The notes beneath the pieces are model-generated. The model was not told the origin of the DNA. It did not search any database and saw nothing but the letters and a program-made list of their open reading frames with translations. Shown in pieces: positions 49,328 through 59,488 of a stretch of 64,000 nucleotides of DNA (the first letter of the stretch is position 1; each line of letters starts with the position of its first letter). The DNA comes from JANXQG01 sp963780045. GTDB lineage: Bacteria > Planctomycetota > Planctomycetia > Pirellulales > Thermoguttaceae. A program made the translations under genes and the position numbers. The stretch spans positions 4,588,001 through 4,652,000 of the forward strand of contig CAVZZZ010000001.1 in NCBI GenBank assembly GCA_963780045.1. Direction: 5' to 3'.

Positions 49328-51434
49328 TCATCGCACTCGTTCCCAGACCGTCACTTCGGAGAGCGTATGCTGGAATTTCCGCCGCGTCTCGCGAATGACG
49401 AACTCGATATTCTGCGGCTCGCCCAATCGGATGAAATGGGCCGCCAACAGCTCACCCAGCGCGTCGATCGTCCAATACGGCTCGCCCGCCTTGCGGATGC
49501 CGCCGGGCCAATTCTCCTTTTTCGTGAACTCCTCCAGCCACGTATAGGGCGAAGTCATAACCAGGATGCCGCCAACGTTAATCCGCTCGTGAATCGTCGC
49601 CAGGAACCCCTTGGGGTCGTAGAGCCGGTCCAACAGGTTCGCGCCCAGGATCAGGTCGTAGCCGGCGAATTGCGGCTTGAGATTCGATGCGTCGCCTTGC
49701 AGGAATTCCACGCGATCGACGACATCGGCCAGCCCCGCGTCGGCAAGCCGCGCCTCGTGGTAGGAAACGATCTCGCCCTCCTCGATGAGATCGTAGTAGG
49801 CCACGCCCTTTTCCTTGAGCTGCAATGCGATGCGAATGAACCGCGCGGAAAAGTCGATTCCCGTAACCGATTCGAATTTCCTGGCCAGCTCGAACGTCCC
49901 GCGCCCGACAGCGCAGCCCAAATCGAGCGCCTTTCGCCGCGGACGGCCGTCGGTATGGCGCAGGCAAGCCTCCGCGCATTGCACCATGAAGTTGGGCACG
50001 TTGTAATAGGTCGGGCCGAAGTGGGCCTCGCAATACTGCGAGACCGCCGTGTCGCTTTCGTACATCGCCTCCGGCACGGCTACCGGCTGCTCCGATTCCA
50101 CGTACCGCAGGCCGGCGTGCTGGAAAAAGTGCCGGCGGAAGGCGTAGCGTGAATCGCGGAGCGCCTCGTTGCCCGTGGAAATCCACGACCCGCCTTTGAT
50201 CAAGTTATGCCGCGTATCAAACGTGGGCGTGGAAAAATCGTCGTAGAAGGGATGAATCTCGAAGCCGTCGAAGCCCGTGATAGGCGTCTCCGTCCACTGC
50301 CAGACGTTGCCGATGACGTCGTAGAATTCGCCGAAGCCGAAGCGGTCCACAGGGCACGACGAGGCCCAATGCTCCAGATTGATGTTGCCCGGCGCCTTCT
50401 CCCAGCGGGGTTGGTCGGGAATATCGTGCAGGTCGTGGAGACGGCGCCATTCGGCCTCGGTCGGCAAGCGGATCGGCCTGCCCGTCTTGGCCGCCAGCCA
50501 ATTGCAAAACGCCTTGGCCTCAAGCTGGTTGACTTCGACCGGCCAGTTCCAGGGCATCTCAATGATCTCGGCCATCGTGCGGAACCTATAACCGCCGTCC
50601 GCATCGATCCAAAACAGCGGATGCTTTGCGCGAGAACTCCAGCCACTTGCGGCCCTCCTCTGTCCAGAATTCCGGATTTTGATATCCGCCGTCTTCAATG
50701 AATCCGAGAAACTCCTGATTCGAAACAAGATAACGGCTGGCGGCAAAATCCCAGACGTCGGTTTGGTGCCGGCCGTATTCGTTGTCCCAGCCGTAGAGCG
50801 GATCGTTGCGCGGCTTGCCCAACATCACCCGTCCGCCGGCCACCGGCAGCAGTTCGTTCTCCGGCGCGGGCCCGCGGTCTCGGCAGATGCTCCACAACGG
50901 CAGCGGGCGAACCATCTCGATCGGCAGCCGGCGAATAATGACCGACGAGGTCTCGATGTGGATTCGCTCGTGCTCGATGCCCATCAGGATCGCCCAAAAC
51001 GGATCGTCCCAAGTGACGGGCATCGTTAGCGGCAGCGAACAGATGCAATCGTTCACCACGGCGCGGACCGCCTTGCGGTAGTCCTTGACTTGCTCGACCG
51101 TCGGCCAATCGTAATTTGCCGCGTTGAGATCGTCCCACGACATCTCGTCGACGCCGACCGCGAACATCGACTCGAATCCGGGGTTGACCCTCTCGTCGAT
51201 GATTTTGGCGACGATCAGTTTGTTGACATAAAAGGTGGCCGCGTGTCCGATGTAGAAGATCAAAGGGTGCCGCAGCGGTTCGGGCCGCAGGTAGAATGCC
51301 TTGTCGTCGGCCAGCGTATCGTAAAGCTGTTCATCGAGCGTGAAAGTGGCGTTGAAGTACCGTCGGATCTCTTCCCGTTTTTCCTCTGCCGTGCCCTGAT
51401 TGAGGATGGGGGTCCGGGTATTTCGCAGATCCAT
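49328..51434 (-). CDS. ovoA: 5-histidylcysteine sulfoxide synthase with methyltransferase domain, OvoA (one frameshift)
   Basis: About 700 residues, matching OvoA. The N-terminal part has the OvoA signature TRTPILNQGTAEEKREEI, LRHPLIFYIGHAATFYVNKL, FAVGVDEMSWDD and the iron-binding GIEHERIHIETSS (HxxxHxE). A sulfatase-modifying/FGE-like domain follows (RLPTEAEW, DVIGNVWQWTETP, NLIKGGSWISTGNEALRDS). The C-terminal methyltransferase domain (ALDLGCAVGRGTFELA) would methylate the histidine ring. It makes the sulfoxide of histidine and cysteine, the first step of ovothiol A synthesis. A frame change near 50625 is read as an indel in one gene. The start may instead be a GTG at 51518 that overlaps the PAP2 gene; ATG 51434 (MDLRNTRTPILNQG) is taken. 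Confidence 0.88.
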
Positions 51435-51502
51435 GATGGCTCTCACAAGTGGGGGTTCGCGGAGGATACTATCCCTTATCGTATGCTTGAACACCGCCAA
51501 GT

Positions 51503-52189
51503 TCAATTCGCGTCGCACAAAGGCGAGGTTTCATAGAGTTTTTCCATGAAAACACTTGCGTACCATCCCAGCGCGGCCACGCACGCTCCGCCCAGCAAGT
51601 CCCAAACGTAGTGCTGCTTCATCGTCAAAATCGACAGGCAACAGAGGACCGCGCAAACTGCCAACAGCGGCCACCATCCGCCGAGGCCCTTGTCCCGGCG
51701 CAACGCGGCGCAGGCCAGCAAGGGCACGATTACGTGCGACGATGGAAAGCAGCATTCGGGCGAGTCGAATTTCAACAACGAGCGATACGCCATGCTCGGC
51801 CAGGAATCGTCCTCCGGCAGCGGCGGACGGGGATAATGCGTCGGCATGAAAAGGAAGAACGCCCAGGCAGTAAACATCGATATTCCGTAGGCAACCAGCA
51901 ACCGGCGAAACACCCGCGCGTCGGTCACCAGCAGCGGCAGCCCAGCGGCCATCGCAATCAGGGCGAAATAGCCCCAGATCGTCCACAGCCAAAACGGCGT
52001 CGCGCGATCGATCCGTGTCAGCGGCAACTCGCGCGATGCGAAAAGCGGGAAGTGGTTCAACAACCAATAGAGGCCGACCTGCACGACCGCCAGCGGCGCG
52101 ACGACGCAAAGCTTGCGCGTGAGCGGAATCGTGTGCGGCGCATCGTTCACGGTCTTAGCCTCGGTTGGCAGCGATAGGCCAGTAGTCAT
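51503..52189 (-). CDS. PAP2-family membrane phosphatase
   Basis: A 228-residue membrane protein with about six helices and the PAP2 phosphatase motifs: FPSSHVIVPL (central His motif) and MKQHYVWDLLGG (C-terminal His/Asp). The first KxxxxxxRP motif is degenerate (FLFMPTHYPRPP). It removes phosphate from lipid or polyprenyl phosphates. Its start overlaps the PI-PLC X stop by four bases (ATGA), so the two are translationally coupled. Confidence 0.88.
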   Translation of the reverse strand: MTTGLSLPTEAKTVNDAPHTIPLTRKLCVVAPLAVVQVGLYWLLNHFPLFASRELPLTRIDRATPFWLWTIWGYFALIAMAAGLPLLVTDARVFRRLLVAYGISMFTAWAFFLFMPTHYPRPPLPEDDSWPSMAYRSLLKFDSPECCFPSSHVIVPLLACAALRRDKGLGGWWPLLAVCAVLCCLSILTMKQHYVWDLLGGACVAALGWYASVFMEKLYETSPLCDAN

Positions 52190-53208
52190 TTGCTCTTCCT
52201 ATCGTCCGCTCTTTCCAATCGCCGATTCATGGCCAGTGCTACGTCCGTCACATGGGCCGATTCCACGTAGTCAACGTACAGCAGGTTCACCGCGCGGCCG
52301 AAGCGGTTGGGAACTCTTAAATCCTTCATTTCATCGGCCAGCTTGCGATTAGGCGTTTCGCAGTAGCCACGGACATTGGTAGCCGGCGTCAACGTCCAGG
52401 AAAGCAGAAACAGGTCGCACGGCAGATCGGGCTGTCGGCACGTGCCGTCGAACCGCGCGAACTTGTCCAACTGGTCAGCTTTCATGCGATCGAAATCGGT
52501 CGTATCCGAATAACGATCGTAGACCCGCAAGTCGCCTTGCTGGGGATCGGCGGCGTCCCAGTCGCGATAGACCCAAATACCCGGTGTGCGCTTGGCTAAC
52601 GGATAATCACCGTCGCAGGCGACCACCACGGCGCACTTTTCGCCCAGCAAGTCCTTGAGCGGGATTTCCGCCAGGCGCTTGCCTTTGGGCAGCGACTTCA
52701 ACAGCCACGGATCGAGCCGCTGTTTGATCTCGCGGACCATCTGCTGGTAGGCGCTGTCGCCAAAAGCCGCGTAGTGCGAGTACTTCAAAATGACCAACTC
52801 GCGGCGCCCGCGGCAGAAACGGCCCACGTCGTCGAGCGCGACCGCCAACTCTGGGCCGACGATGGGACCGTGGTGCATGAAGAGCTTGCCGCCGGACAAC
52901 CGCGGGCGAAGATCGAAATACCGGACGCCGTATATTAACTGCTCATAGATCGAAAGGTCCTGCGTTTGCCCCAGCGACTTGACCCAGCCCGATTCGTACA
53001 TCGCCGCATCGTGCGAGGACGGCAGCACCCATTGCCGTAGAGGCCGTTTCCCCCAAACGTCGAGATTCTCTTGCATCCATCGCGATTTGTCGGCCGCCCC
53101 GGCCGCCGGCGGGGCGGCTTTGCCCGCGGATTCCGCGCCGCAACCTTGCCCGGCAGCCATTGCAAGCGCGAATACCGACATTCGCATTACGATATCTTTG
53201 GCACGCAT
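52186..53208 (-). CDS. PI-PLC X-domain exported protein
   Basis: A 340-residue protein with an N-terminal hydrophobic signal that ends near a Cys (AAGQGCG, possible lipoprotein site). The PI-specific phospholipase C X-domain follows: WVLPSSHDAAM (catalytic His), YGVRYFDLRPRL and KLFMHHGPIV (second His), with ELVILKYSHY after it. Bacterial members cleave phosphatidylinositol or related phosphodiesters. It forms an overlapping unit with the PAP2 gene and precedes ovoA. It starts 10 bases before the RNase D gene's stop on the same strand order, so RNase D, PI-PLC, PAP2 and OvoA may be one transcript. Confidence 0.85.
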   Translation of the reverse strand: MRAKDIVMRMSVFALAMAAGQGCGAESAGKAAPPAAGAADKSRWMQENLDVWGKRPLRQWVLPSSHDAAMYESGWVKSLGQTQDLSIYEQLIYGVRYFDLRPRLSGGKLFMHHGPIVGPELAVALDDVGRFCRGRRELVILKYSHYAAFGDSAYQQMVREIKQRLDPWLLKSLPKGKRLAEIPLKDLLGEKCAVVVACDGDYPLAKRTPGIWVYRDWDAADPQQGDLRVYDRYSDTTDFDRMKADQLDKFARFDGTCRQPDLPCDLFLLSWTLTPATNVRGYCETPNRKLADEMKDLRVPNRFGRAVNLLYVDYVESAHVTDVALAMNRRLERADDRKSK

Positions 53209-53218
53209 CCGTTTGCAA

Positions 53219-54409
53219 CTATTCCCCCCGCTGCTCCAGTATCAGCGGATATTCCGCGGCCGGATCGCCGATGCGAACCGCGGTCTTGCCGGAAAGGAGA
53301 TCATCGAACAGCCGGCCGACAAACCCCGCCCTCCAGCCAGTGGCCAGCTTGGGCACGTATCCCGATTGGCGGCCGTCGTCGTCAGAGAGCCGCCAGCCGA
53401 TCCAGTCGCGGATGTCGTTCGGCCCGCCGACAAGGTTCGGCGCCAGTTGGGCCTCGCGGCAGATGCTGCCGAGGGCAGCAAACAGGAACTGCCCCAAAAC
53501 GGAAAGCTGCGGCGTCGCCTGCCGCGGCTGCCGCAGTGGACACTCTTCCGCCGGACGCGCCAACGCCCGCCCGATGCACAAGGCGATTTGATCGAGCCGC
53601 CGCGCCAGGTCGCCGCGTTCCATGCCCCGCACGGCGCGGATGCGCTTCACGTCGGCAGTCTGCCGCTTGGCCAGCTCGACGATCAGGTCGTCCCGCAGCA
53701 CCCGGCGCACGGGCTGATTACGGCGGCGGCCCTCCTCTTCGCGCCACTTCCACAATTCGTGGACGATCGCCAGGCTCCGCGGATCGAGACCGGAATTGCC
53801 CGACACCCGCCGCCAGCGTTCGTCGGACATGTCGCGGCAGAGGGCCTCGGACCACGATTGCCGCTCCTCCGCCAGCCAGTCCAAGCGGCCCAACTCCGTC
53901 AGTCGGGCGTGGATGCGCTCGCGGACCAGGCTGAGGTGACAGACGTCTTCCGCCGCGTAGTCCAATTGCCGTTTCGAGAGCGGGCGTTTCCGCCAGTCGG
54001 TGCGGGTCTCGTGCTTTTGCATCGACTCGCCCAGCAGCTTGTAGACCAGCGTGCCGTAAGCGGCCGGATACTCGATGCCCGCCAGCCCGGCGGCAAGTTG
54101 CACGTCAAAAAGCTGCCGCGGCAGCCGCCCGACCGCGGCCAGGCAGAACTCCATCTCGCTACGGCCCGCGTGGACGATCGTCTCTTGTTGGCCATCGACG
54201 ACCGCCTCCCAAAAGGGCCGCGCGTCGCCGGCTTCCGGCACTTCAATGACCGCCAGCCGCTTTGGCGTGGCAACTTGGATCAGGCAAAGCTCGGGGCGAT
54301 AGCTCCCCTCGGAAACGAACTCCGTATCCAGCGCGATCCATGCGCAGTCCGCTAGCCCCTCGCAAAACTCGCACAACTCGCCTTCCGAAGTGATCAGGTC
54401 GTAGTCCAC
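53219..54409 (-). CDS. rnd: Ribonuclease D
   Basis: A 396-residue 3'-5' exonuclease of the DEDDy group. WIALDTEFVSEGSYRPELCLIQVA supplies the first Asp and Glu, TIVHAGRSEMEFC the middle, LFDVQLAAGL the second Asp, and DYAAEDVCHL the Tyr and last Asp. An HRDC domain follows (about residues 205-290, VHELWKWREEEGRRRN, DDLIVELAKR). The role is 3' trimming of structured RNAs such as tRNA. GTG 54409 is the likely start (VDYDLITSEGEL); no strong ribosome site is seen. It is divergent from the beta-helix gene. Confidence 0.9.
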   Translation of the reverse strand: MDYDLITSEGELCEFCEGLADCAWIALDTEFVSEGSYRPELCLIQVATPKRLAVIEVPEAGDARPFWEAVVDGQQETIVHAGRSEMEFCLAAVGRLPRQLFDVQLAAGLAGIEYPAAYGTLVYKLLGESMQKHETRTDWRKRPLSKRQLDYAAEDVCHLSLVRERIHARLTELGRLDWLAEERQSWSEALCRDMSDERWRRVSGNSGLDPRSLAIVHELWKWREEEGRRRNQPVRRVLRDDLIVELAKRQTADVKRIRAVRGMERGDLARRLDQIALCIGRALARPAEECPLRQPRQATPQLSVLGQFLFAALGSICREAQLAPNLVGGPNDIRDWIGWRLSDDDGRQSGYVPKLATGWRAGFVGRLFDDLLSGKTAVRIGDPAAEYPLILEQRGE

Positions 54410-54552
54410 AGTGACAAGTTTACATGGACGGGGCCGGTTTGCACAGATGGTTCTCGGCTCGCCACTCGCACCGCGAATGAACTCGCCGGTTTGCGGCCCG
54501 CGCCGGGTTGCTCTACAATGACGGATGTCGGGAATGTTTTCAGGGACTTGTA

Positions 54553-56517
54553 ATGATGAATCGCATACGAAGTCTGGCGAGATGGCTTGCAGGCATCCTC
54601 GCATTAGCCTCCGCGGCGGAGCACCTGCGCTTCGGGTCGGCGACAGAATACCACGTCGCCGTCACCGGCAAGGACGCCAACGCCGGCACGAAGGCGGCCC
54701 CGTGGCGCACGGTCCAGCACGCGGCCGACCTCGCCCAGCCGGGCGACGAGGTCACGGTACACCAGGGCGTCTACCGCGAGCGGGTCAATCCGCCGCGCGG
54801 CGGCACGTCCGACGCGAGGCGGATCGTCTATCAGGCCGCGCAGGGTGAGGTGGTCGTCCTCGCCGGCTCCGAACCGGCCAATGGCTGGCAGAGAATCGTC
54901 CGCGACACCTGGAAGCTGACGCTGCCCAACAAGTTCTTCGGCAACTTCAACCCTTACAGCGAGCTGATCCGCGGCGACTGGTTCAATCCACTTGGTCGCC
55001 AGCACCACACCGGCGCAGTCTATCTCAACGGCGACTGGCTGATCGAGGCGGCCGCCTTCGACGACGTGATGGCGCCGGCCGCGACAAGGCCGCTGTGGTT
55101 TGCCAAAGTCGGAAAAGACGACACGACGATTTGGGCACAGTTTCCCGGGGTCGATCCCAATGGCGTCGGCCCGAATGGGGCGAAAACGGCCAGCGTGGAA
55201 ATCAATGTCCGCAAGACAGTCTTCACGCCCGAAAAGACCGGCGTCGATTACATCACCTTGCGGGGCTTTATCCTCCGCAACGCGGCGACGAATTGGGCAC
55301 CGCCTACCGCTGGACAGATCGGCCTGGTCACCGCCTGTTGGTGCAAGGGCTGGATCATCGAGAACAACGACATCGCCTATTCGCGGTGCTGCGGCATCGC
55401 GCTGGGCAAGTACAGCGACGAGTTTTCATCGTCCAGCCTTCCCGGCCGCACAGAGTTGGCCAAGAAAAACACCAATTCCCCCGGCCGGGACGACGCCTAT
55501 ACCGAGTGCGTCCGCCGCGCGTTCGCCAACGGCTGGAACGAGACCACCGTCGGCGGCCACGTTGTTCGCAACAACCACATCCACCACTGCGAACAGGCCG
55601 GCATAGTCGGCAGCATGGGCTGCGCGTTCAGCACGATCGCCGGCAACGACATCCACGACATTGACGTGCTGGGCCTCTTCGGCGGCGCCGAGATGGCCGG
55701 CATCAAGTTCCACGGCGCGATTGACGCCTTCATCAGCGGCAACCATATCTATCGCTGCGGCGGCACGGCGGGCATTTGGTTGGATTGGATGGGCCAAGGC
55801 GCCCGCGTCACGCGAAACTTGCTGCACGACAACACGGGCGGTTTCGGCGATATGTTTCTGGAGATGCAGCATGGCCCGATCGTTGTCGACAACAACCTGT
55901 TGCTTTCCCGCCGCGGCTCGATCGGTCTGAACGGCCAGGGCATCGCGTTCGTCCATAATCTGGTCGTTGGTCCGATCCGCTGCGTGCGCGGCGACACACG
56001 CAGCACGCCCTTCCAGGCGCCGCATTCCACGAAAATCGCGGGAATGTACGCCGCCAGGGACGGCGACAGCGGGGACGACCGCTTCTACAACAACATTCTT
56101 GCCGCGCCGTGCAGCCTTGGCCCGATCGACGACTCCGTCTTGCCCTGCTTCGCATCGGGCAACGTCTTCACCAAGGGGACGCAGCCCTCGCGATTTGACG
56201 TGCTTGCCCTCATCAAGCCCGATTTCGACCCGATCGTCAAACTCGTGCCGACCCGCTCCGCGGGTGCCCCGGCGGACCAATGGTACCTTGTCATCGCCTT
56301 GGGTAAGACCTGGACCGATCCGAGTCGTGCGTTGGTAACGACGAAGGTCCTCGGCAAGGCGAAAGTCTCGGGGGCGCCTTTCGACAACCCCGGCGGGTCA
56401 TTTCTGCGGATCGACACCGACTACTTCGGCATACGGCGCAACGAGAGAAACCCCTTCCCCGGCCCCTTTGAGCTTCCCGCCGGCGGCAGCCGCATCTTAA
56501 AGGTGTGGGGCCGGTAA
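54553..56517 (+). CDS. Secreted right-handed beta-helix protein, GH141/pectate-lyase-like
   Basis: A 654-residue protein with an N-terminal signal (residues 1-22). DUF1565-type opening YHVAVTGKDANAGTKAAPWR and HQGVYRERVNPP is typical of parallel beta-helices that act on glycans. The helix turns are rich in Asn/His: VVRNNHIHHCEQAGIV, ISGNHIYRCGGTAGI, VVDNNLLLSRRGS. The N-terminus resembles GH141-type proteins. The LacI regulator 174 bases downstream may control it. Catalytic residues were not assigned. Start: ATG 54553 with AGGGAC upstream. Confidence 0.75.
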   Translation: MMNRIRSLARWLAGILALASAAEHLRFGSATEYHVAVTGKDANAGTKAAPWRTVQHAADLAQPGDEVTVHQGVYRERVNPPRGGTSDARRIVYQAAQGEVVVLAGSEPANGWQRIVRDTWKLTLPNKFFGNFNPYSELIRGDWFNPLGRQHHTGAVYLNGDWLIEAAAFDDVMAPAATRPLWFAKVGKDDTTIWAQFPGVDPNGVGPNGAKTASVEINVRKTVFTPEKTGVDYITLRGFILRNAATNWAPPTAGQIGLVTACWCKGWIIENNDIAYSRCCGIALGKYSDEFSSSSLPGRTELAKKNTNSPGRDDAYTECVRRAFANGWNETTVGGHVVRNNHIHHCEQAGIVGSMGCAFSTIAGNDIHDIDVLGLFGGAEMAGIKFHGAIDAFISGNHIYRCGGTAGIWLDWMGQGARVTRNLLHDNTGGFGDMFLEMQHGPIVVDNNLLLSRRGSIGLNGQGIAFVHNLVVGPIRCVRGDTRSTPFQAPHSTKIAGMYAARDGDSGDDRFYNNILAAPCSLGPIDDSVLPCFASGNVFTKGTQPSRFDVLALIKPDFDPIVKLVPTRSAGAPADQWYLVIALGKTWTDPSRALVTTKVLGKAKVSGAPFDNPGGSFLRIDTDYFGIRRNERNPFPGPFELPAGGSRILKVWGR

Positions 56518-56691
56518 TGGATTCGGGTCCGCCTCATCTTTCCGCTTTGCGGTCAATTGGCGATTAGAACGCTATCCCTGCATGAATACCTTGACTATAC
56601 TAACTTTATCACAGTACGAGTGCTGGATGGTTTGTTTACCGCTTATCGAAACCGCGTCGGCGGACCACCAAAACTTGAACGCCTCCCGCAC

Positions 56692-57708
56692 ATGCCAAAA
56701 AAACCGACGATCAACGATATTGCCCGGCTTGCCGGCGTGTGCATCGGCACTGTCTCGCGCGTCATCAACAACAAGGACAAGGTCCTTCCCGCCACGCGGC
56801 AGAGGATCCTCGATGTAATTGCGCAAACCGGCTATCGACCCAGCGCAATCGCCCGCGGCCTGGTCACCAGCCGCACGAACAACATCCTCCTTTGCACCCA
56901 CAACATCGCCGATCCGTACTGCGCGGCAATCGCCAAGGTCATTCGGACCGGTTCGCGCAAGCTGGGCTATGGCCTGTTGCTGGGCGATTCCAATTACGAT
57001 CACGAGACGGAGGCCGGCTACCTCCGCGGGGTGCTGGAAGGCCGGGCCGACGGGCTGATTATCGAACCGCTGCCCGGTGATCGTAACGCGGCGAACTACC
57101 AGGAATTGATAGTGGAAGGGTTTCCCGTCGTGGCCATCGACGCGCAGGTGCCGGGCGTCGAACTGAACTGTGTGAAGTATGACGACGTCGGCATCGCCCG
57201 ACTCGCGACCGACTACCTCTTTGGCAAAGGGCACCGGCGGATCGCGTTTTTGCAGTGGCAATCCGAGTTCCAAACCGTCCGCGACCGCTATAAAGGATAC
57301 GCCGCCAGCCACGAGATGCACGGCGCGGCGCTCAATGCGGACTATTGCGTCACCGCGCCCCAGTCGCTGCAGAACTGGGAGAAGGGAATCGTCGGCGGCC
57401 TGTTTGCGCTGCCGGAACCACCGACGGCCATCGTGGCGGAGAACGAAATCGTCGCTATGCTCTGCATGAACGCCATCGTCCGTCTGGGGATGAAGGTCCC
57501 GCACGACGTGGCCGTGATCGGCATGGGCGACGTGCTCTCCGACGCCTACTACCCCGTGCCGATGACCGTTGTCTCGCTGCGCCACGAGCAGGCAATGTGC
57601 CGGGCATTGGACCTGTTGATGGAATTGATTGGCCAGCCCGAGTTGCGCAAACGGCCGCCACAGGTATTCGTCCAGGCGCCGGAACTGGTCGTGCGGGAAT
57701 CGGCGTGA
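56692..57708 (+). CDS. LacI-family transcriptional regulator
   Basis: A 338-residue LacI/GalR repressor. The helix-turn-helix is at residues 6-30 (INDIARLAGVCIGTVSRVIN), with the hinge VIAQTGYRPSAIARGL. The periplasmic-binding-protein-like sensor domain follows (GLIIEPLP, YLFGKGHRRIAFLQ, VAVIGMGD). It follows the beta-helix gene on the same strand and may sense a released sugar. I found no operator palindrome I would defend. Start: ATG 56692 is set by the family. Confidence 0.92.
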   Translation: MPKKPTINDIARLAGVCIGTVSRVINNKDKVLPATRQRILDVIAQTGYRPSAIARGLVTSRTNNILLCTHNIADPYCAAIAKVIRTGSRKLGYGLLLGDSNYDHETEAGYLRGVLEGRADGLIIEPLPGDRNAANYQELIVEGFPVVAIDAQVPGVELNCVKYDDVGIARLATDYLFGKGHRRIAFLQWQSEFQTVRDRYKGYAASHEMHGAALNADYCVTAPQSLQNWEKGIVGGLFALPEPPTAIVAENEIVAMLCMNAIVRLGMKVPHDVAVIGMGDVLSDAYYPVPMTVVSLRHEQAMCRALDLLMELIGQPELRKRPPQVFVQAPELVVRESA

Positions 57709-57721
57709 GGCCGGTATCGTC

Positions 57722-57860
57722 GTAGGGTGGGACCAGCGAGCCTAAGCGAGCGCAGGCCCACCATGCAAAGCAGCGGGCGATGACATGGTGGGCCTGCGGT
57801 CGCGGCTCACTCGATTTGCGCAAGCCTACCATAGCTAGCGCAACCTTGTCCCACCCTACA
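57722..57860. repeat. Nested palindrome of the GGGTGGG family
   Basis: Outer arms (57722-57733 and 57849-57860, GTAGGGTGGGAC and its complement) are perfect. Inner arms (57752-57765 and 57784-57797, GCAGGCCCACCATG and its complement) are also perfect. It fills the gap between the convergent lacI and dksA-like genes and is a longer relative of the element at 45038-45104. Confidence 0.8.
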
Positions 57861-57896
57861 CCCGTCCGGATAACCTCGGTCCGGAGCGCACCGGGC

Positions 57897-58334
57897 CTAC
57901 CGCGGCTTGTGGTTAGAGTGCCCGTTTTCCTGCTGCGACGCGCAACGGACGCACAGGGCGGCGTAGGGGATCGCGTCCAAGCGGACCTTGGCAATGGCGC
58001 GACCGCAATCTTCGCACTTGCCGTATCTGCCGTCTTCGATCCGGGCCAGGGCGGCGTCGATCTGCTGCAAGACCTCTTCTTCATTGCCCAGAAGATCGAG
58101 CGTAAGCTCCTGCTCGTAGGCGTCCGTGCCGATGTCGGCCATTTCACTCGGCATGCGGACGGCGTCAACGTCTTTCAGTGCCGCGTCGGTCATTGTATGT
58201 ACATCGCCGATGAGCCTTGCCCGCAGTGCCAGAAGATTGTCGCGGTGGACATGCCCGTTGCGTTTCGTCATGGATGTTTTCTCGAGGGTTTTTGCGTCTA
58301 ATTGCTTCACGGTGCTTTGAACTTGTTCCAACAT
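57897..58334 (-). CDS. DksA/TraR-family zinc-finger protein
   Basis: A 145-residue protein with a long helical N-terminal part (LLALRARLIGDV, YEQELTLDLLGNEEEVLQQIDAAL) and a C-terminal C4 zinc finger (CEDCGRAI, then CVRCASQQE), as in DksA/TraR proteins. These bind the RNA polymerase secondary channel. The start at 58334 gives the full coiled coil; an internal ATG at 58271 is an alternative, and neither has a strong ribosome site. The Asp-x-x-Asp tip residues of DksA were not positively identified. Confidence 0.85.
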   Translation of the reverse strand: MLEQVQSTVKQLDAKTLEKTSMTKRNGHVHRDNLLALRARLIGDVHTMTDAALKDVDAVRMPSEMADIGTDAYEQELTLDLLGNEEEVLQQIDAALARIEDGRYGKCEDCGRAIAKVRLDAIPYAALCVRCASQQENGHSNHKPR

Positions 58335-58487
58335 TCCAGGATACTCGAAAACGGCGGAATTGCAAGGGGCAAACCGGACAGGCCAGCCCAGGGCTAGCCA
58401 ATCAACGCCGCCGCGAAAACCAATAACGATAGTGCTAGCATAGCCCCGCCGATCGCCTGCCGATTGAGGCCAATTGTATTAATGCTC

Positions 58488-59342
58488 TCACGACGCTCCA
58501 TACCTTTCCGCCAAAGCGTATTTGGCATCCGCACCGATGAGCTGGTTGAAATCGCTGAAACTCAACTGCGACTGCGGCGCCGCGGTGCCGCCGCGCTGGA
58601 CTTGTTCGTAGACCGCGCGGATCGCCTTGGCCGCCGCATAAAGGCCGGCCAGCGGATAGAGAATCAACTGAAAGCCCATTGCCGCCAAATCTTCGCGCGG
58701 CAAGACCGGCGTCTTGCCGCCTTCGATCATGTTGGCCACGATCGGCCGCGGCACACGACGGCCGATCTCGGCAAGCTGCTCCACCGAGTCCGGCGCCTCG
58801 ATGAAGCTGGCGTCCGCGCCCGCCTCGCGGGCGGCCGCGATCCGCGCCACCGCCTCGTCCATTCCCGTCACGGCCAAGGCGTCGGTCCGGGCGACGATGA
58901 AGAAGTCGCGCGTGCCGCGAGCCTCCACGGCGGCGCGGACCTTCTGCACGTATTCCTCGCGCTCGACGAGCCGCTTGCCCGTCATGTGTCCGCACTTCTT
59001 CGGCCAAAGCTGGTCCTCCAGGAAACAGCCGGCCGCGCCGGCGGCGATCAGTTCCTGGACCGTGCGGTAGACGTTCAGCGGATTGCCGTAGCCCGTATCG
59101 GCATCGACGATGATCGGAATCTCGACGCTCATGCATATCCGCCGCGCGCGGTCGGTGATTTCAGTTTGCGTCAGCAGGCCCATATCCGGCTCGCCGATGG
59201 CCGTGGCGGCGACGGAATAGCCGGAGACGAACGCCATTGGGAACCCGGCTTGCTGGGCCAGCTTGGCGGAGAGCGTATCGAACACACCAACGAAGGCCAG
59301 CGTGCCGACTTGATCGAGAATGCGATGGACGCGGGTGTGCAT
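58488..59342 (-). CDS. Isocitrate lyase/PEP mutase-family enzyme
   Basis: A 284-residue TIM-barrel protein of the ICL/PEPM group. It shows FVGVFDTLSAKLAQQAGF, VSGYSVAATAIGEPD, IIVDADTGYGNPLNVYRTV (metal), the catalytic loop KKCGHMTGK, IVARTDALAVTG, and FIEAPDSVEQLAEIGRRV. The KKCGH loop fits a lyase such as 2-methylisocitrate lyase or a related oxaloacetate-hydrolase-type enzyme; the precise substrate is not clear. It starts at ATG 59342, divergent from the cupin. Confidence 0.85.
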   Translation of the reverse strand: MHTRVHRILDQVGTLAFVGVFDTLSAKLAQQAGFPMAFVSGYSVAATAIGEPDMGLLTQTEITDRARRICMSVEIPIIVDADTGYGNPLNVYRTVQELIAAGAAGCFLEDQLWPKKCGHMTGKRLVEREEYVQKVRAAVEARGTRDFFIVARTDALAVTGMDEAVARIAAAREAGADASFIEAPDSVEQLAEIGRRVPRPIVANMIEGGKTPVLPREDLAAMGFQLILYPLAGLYAAAKAIRAVYEQVQRGGTAAPQSQLSFSDFNQLIGADAKYALAERYGAS

Positions 59343-59488
59343 AGGGGATTCAATGGCCTCTGTCTCGGTGGGCGTTACGATCGCGGTTCGCCGGATGATT
59401 ATATCACGGAATTCTCAATTCCCTGCCGCCTCTGGCAAATCCGTGCCGCCGATCGTAGAATTCAAACTTTGATCTTGCCTGAAATGTT

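Noticed and set aside
56591..56601. TTGACT and TATACT upstream of the LacI gene
   Set aside because: The two hexamers overlap, so they cannot be a -35/-10 pair; no good partner at 16-18 bases was found.
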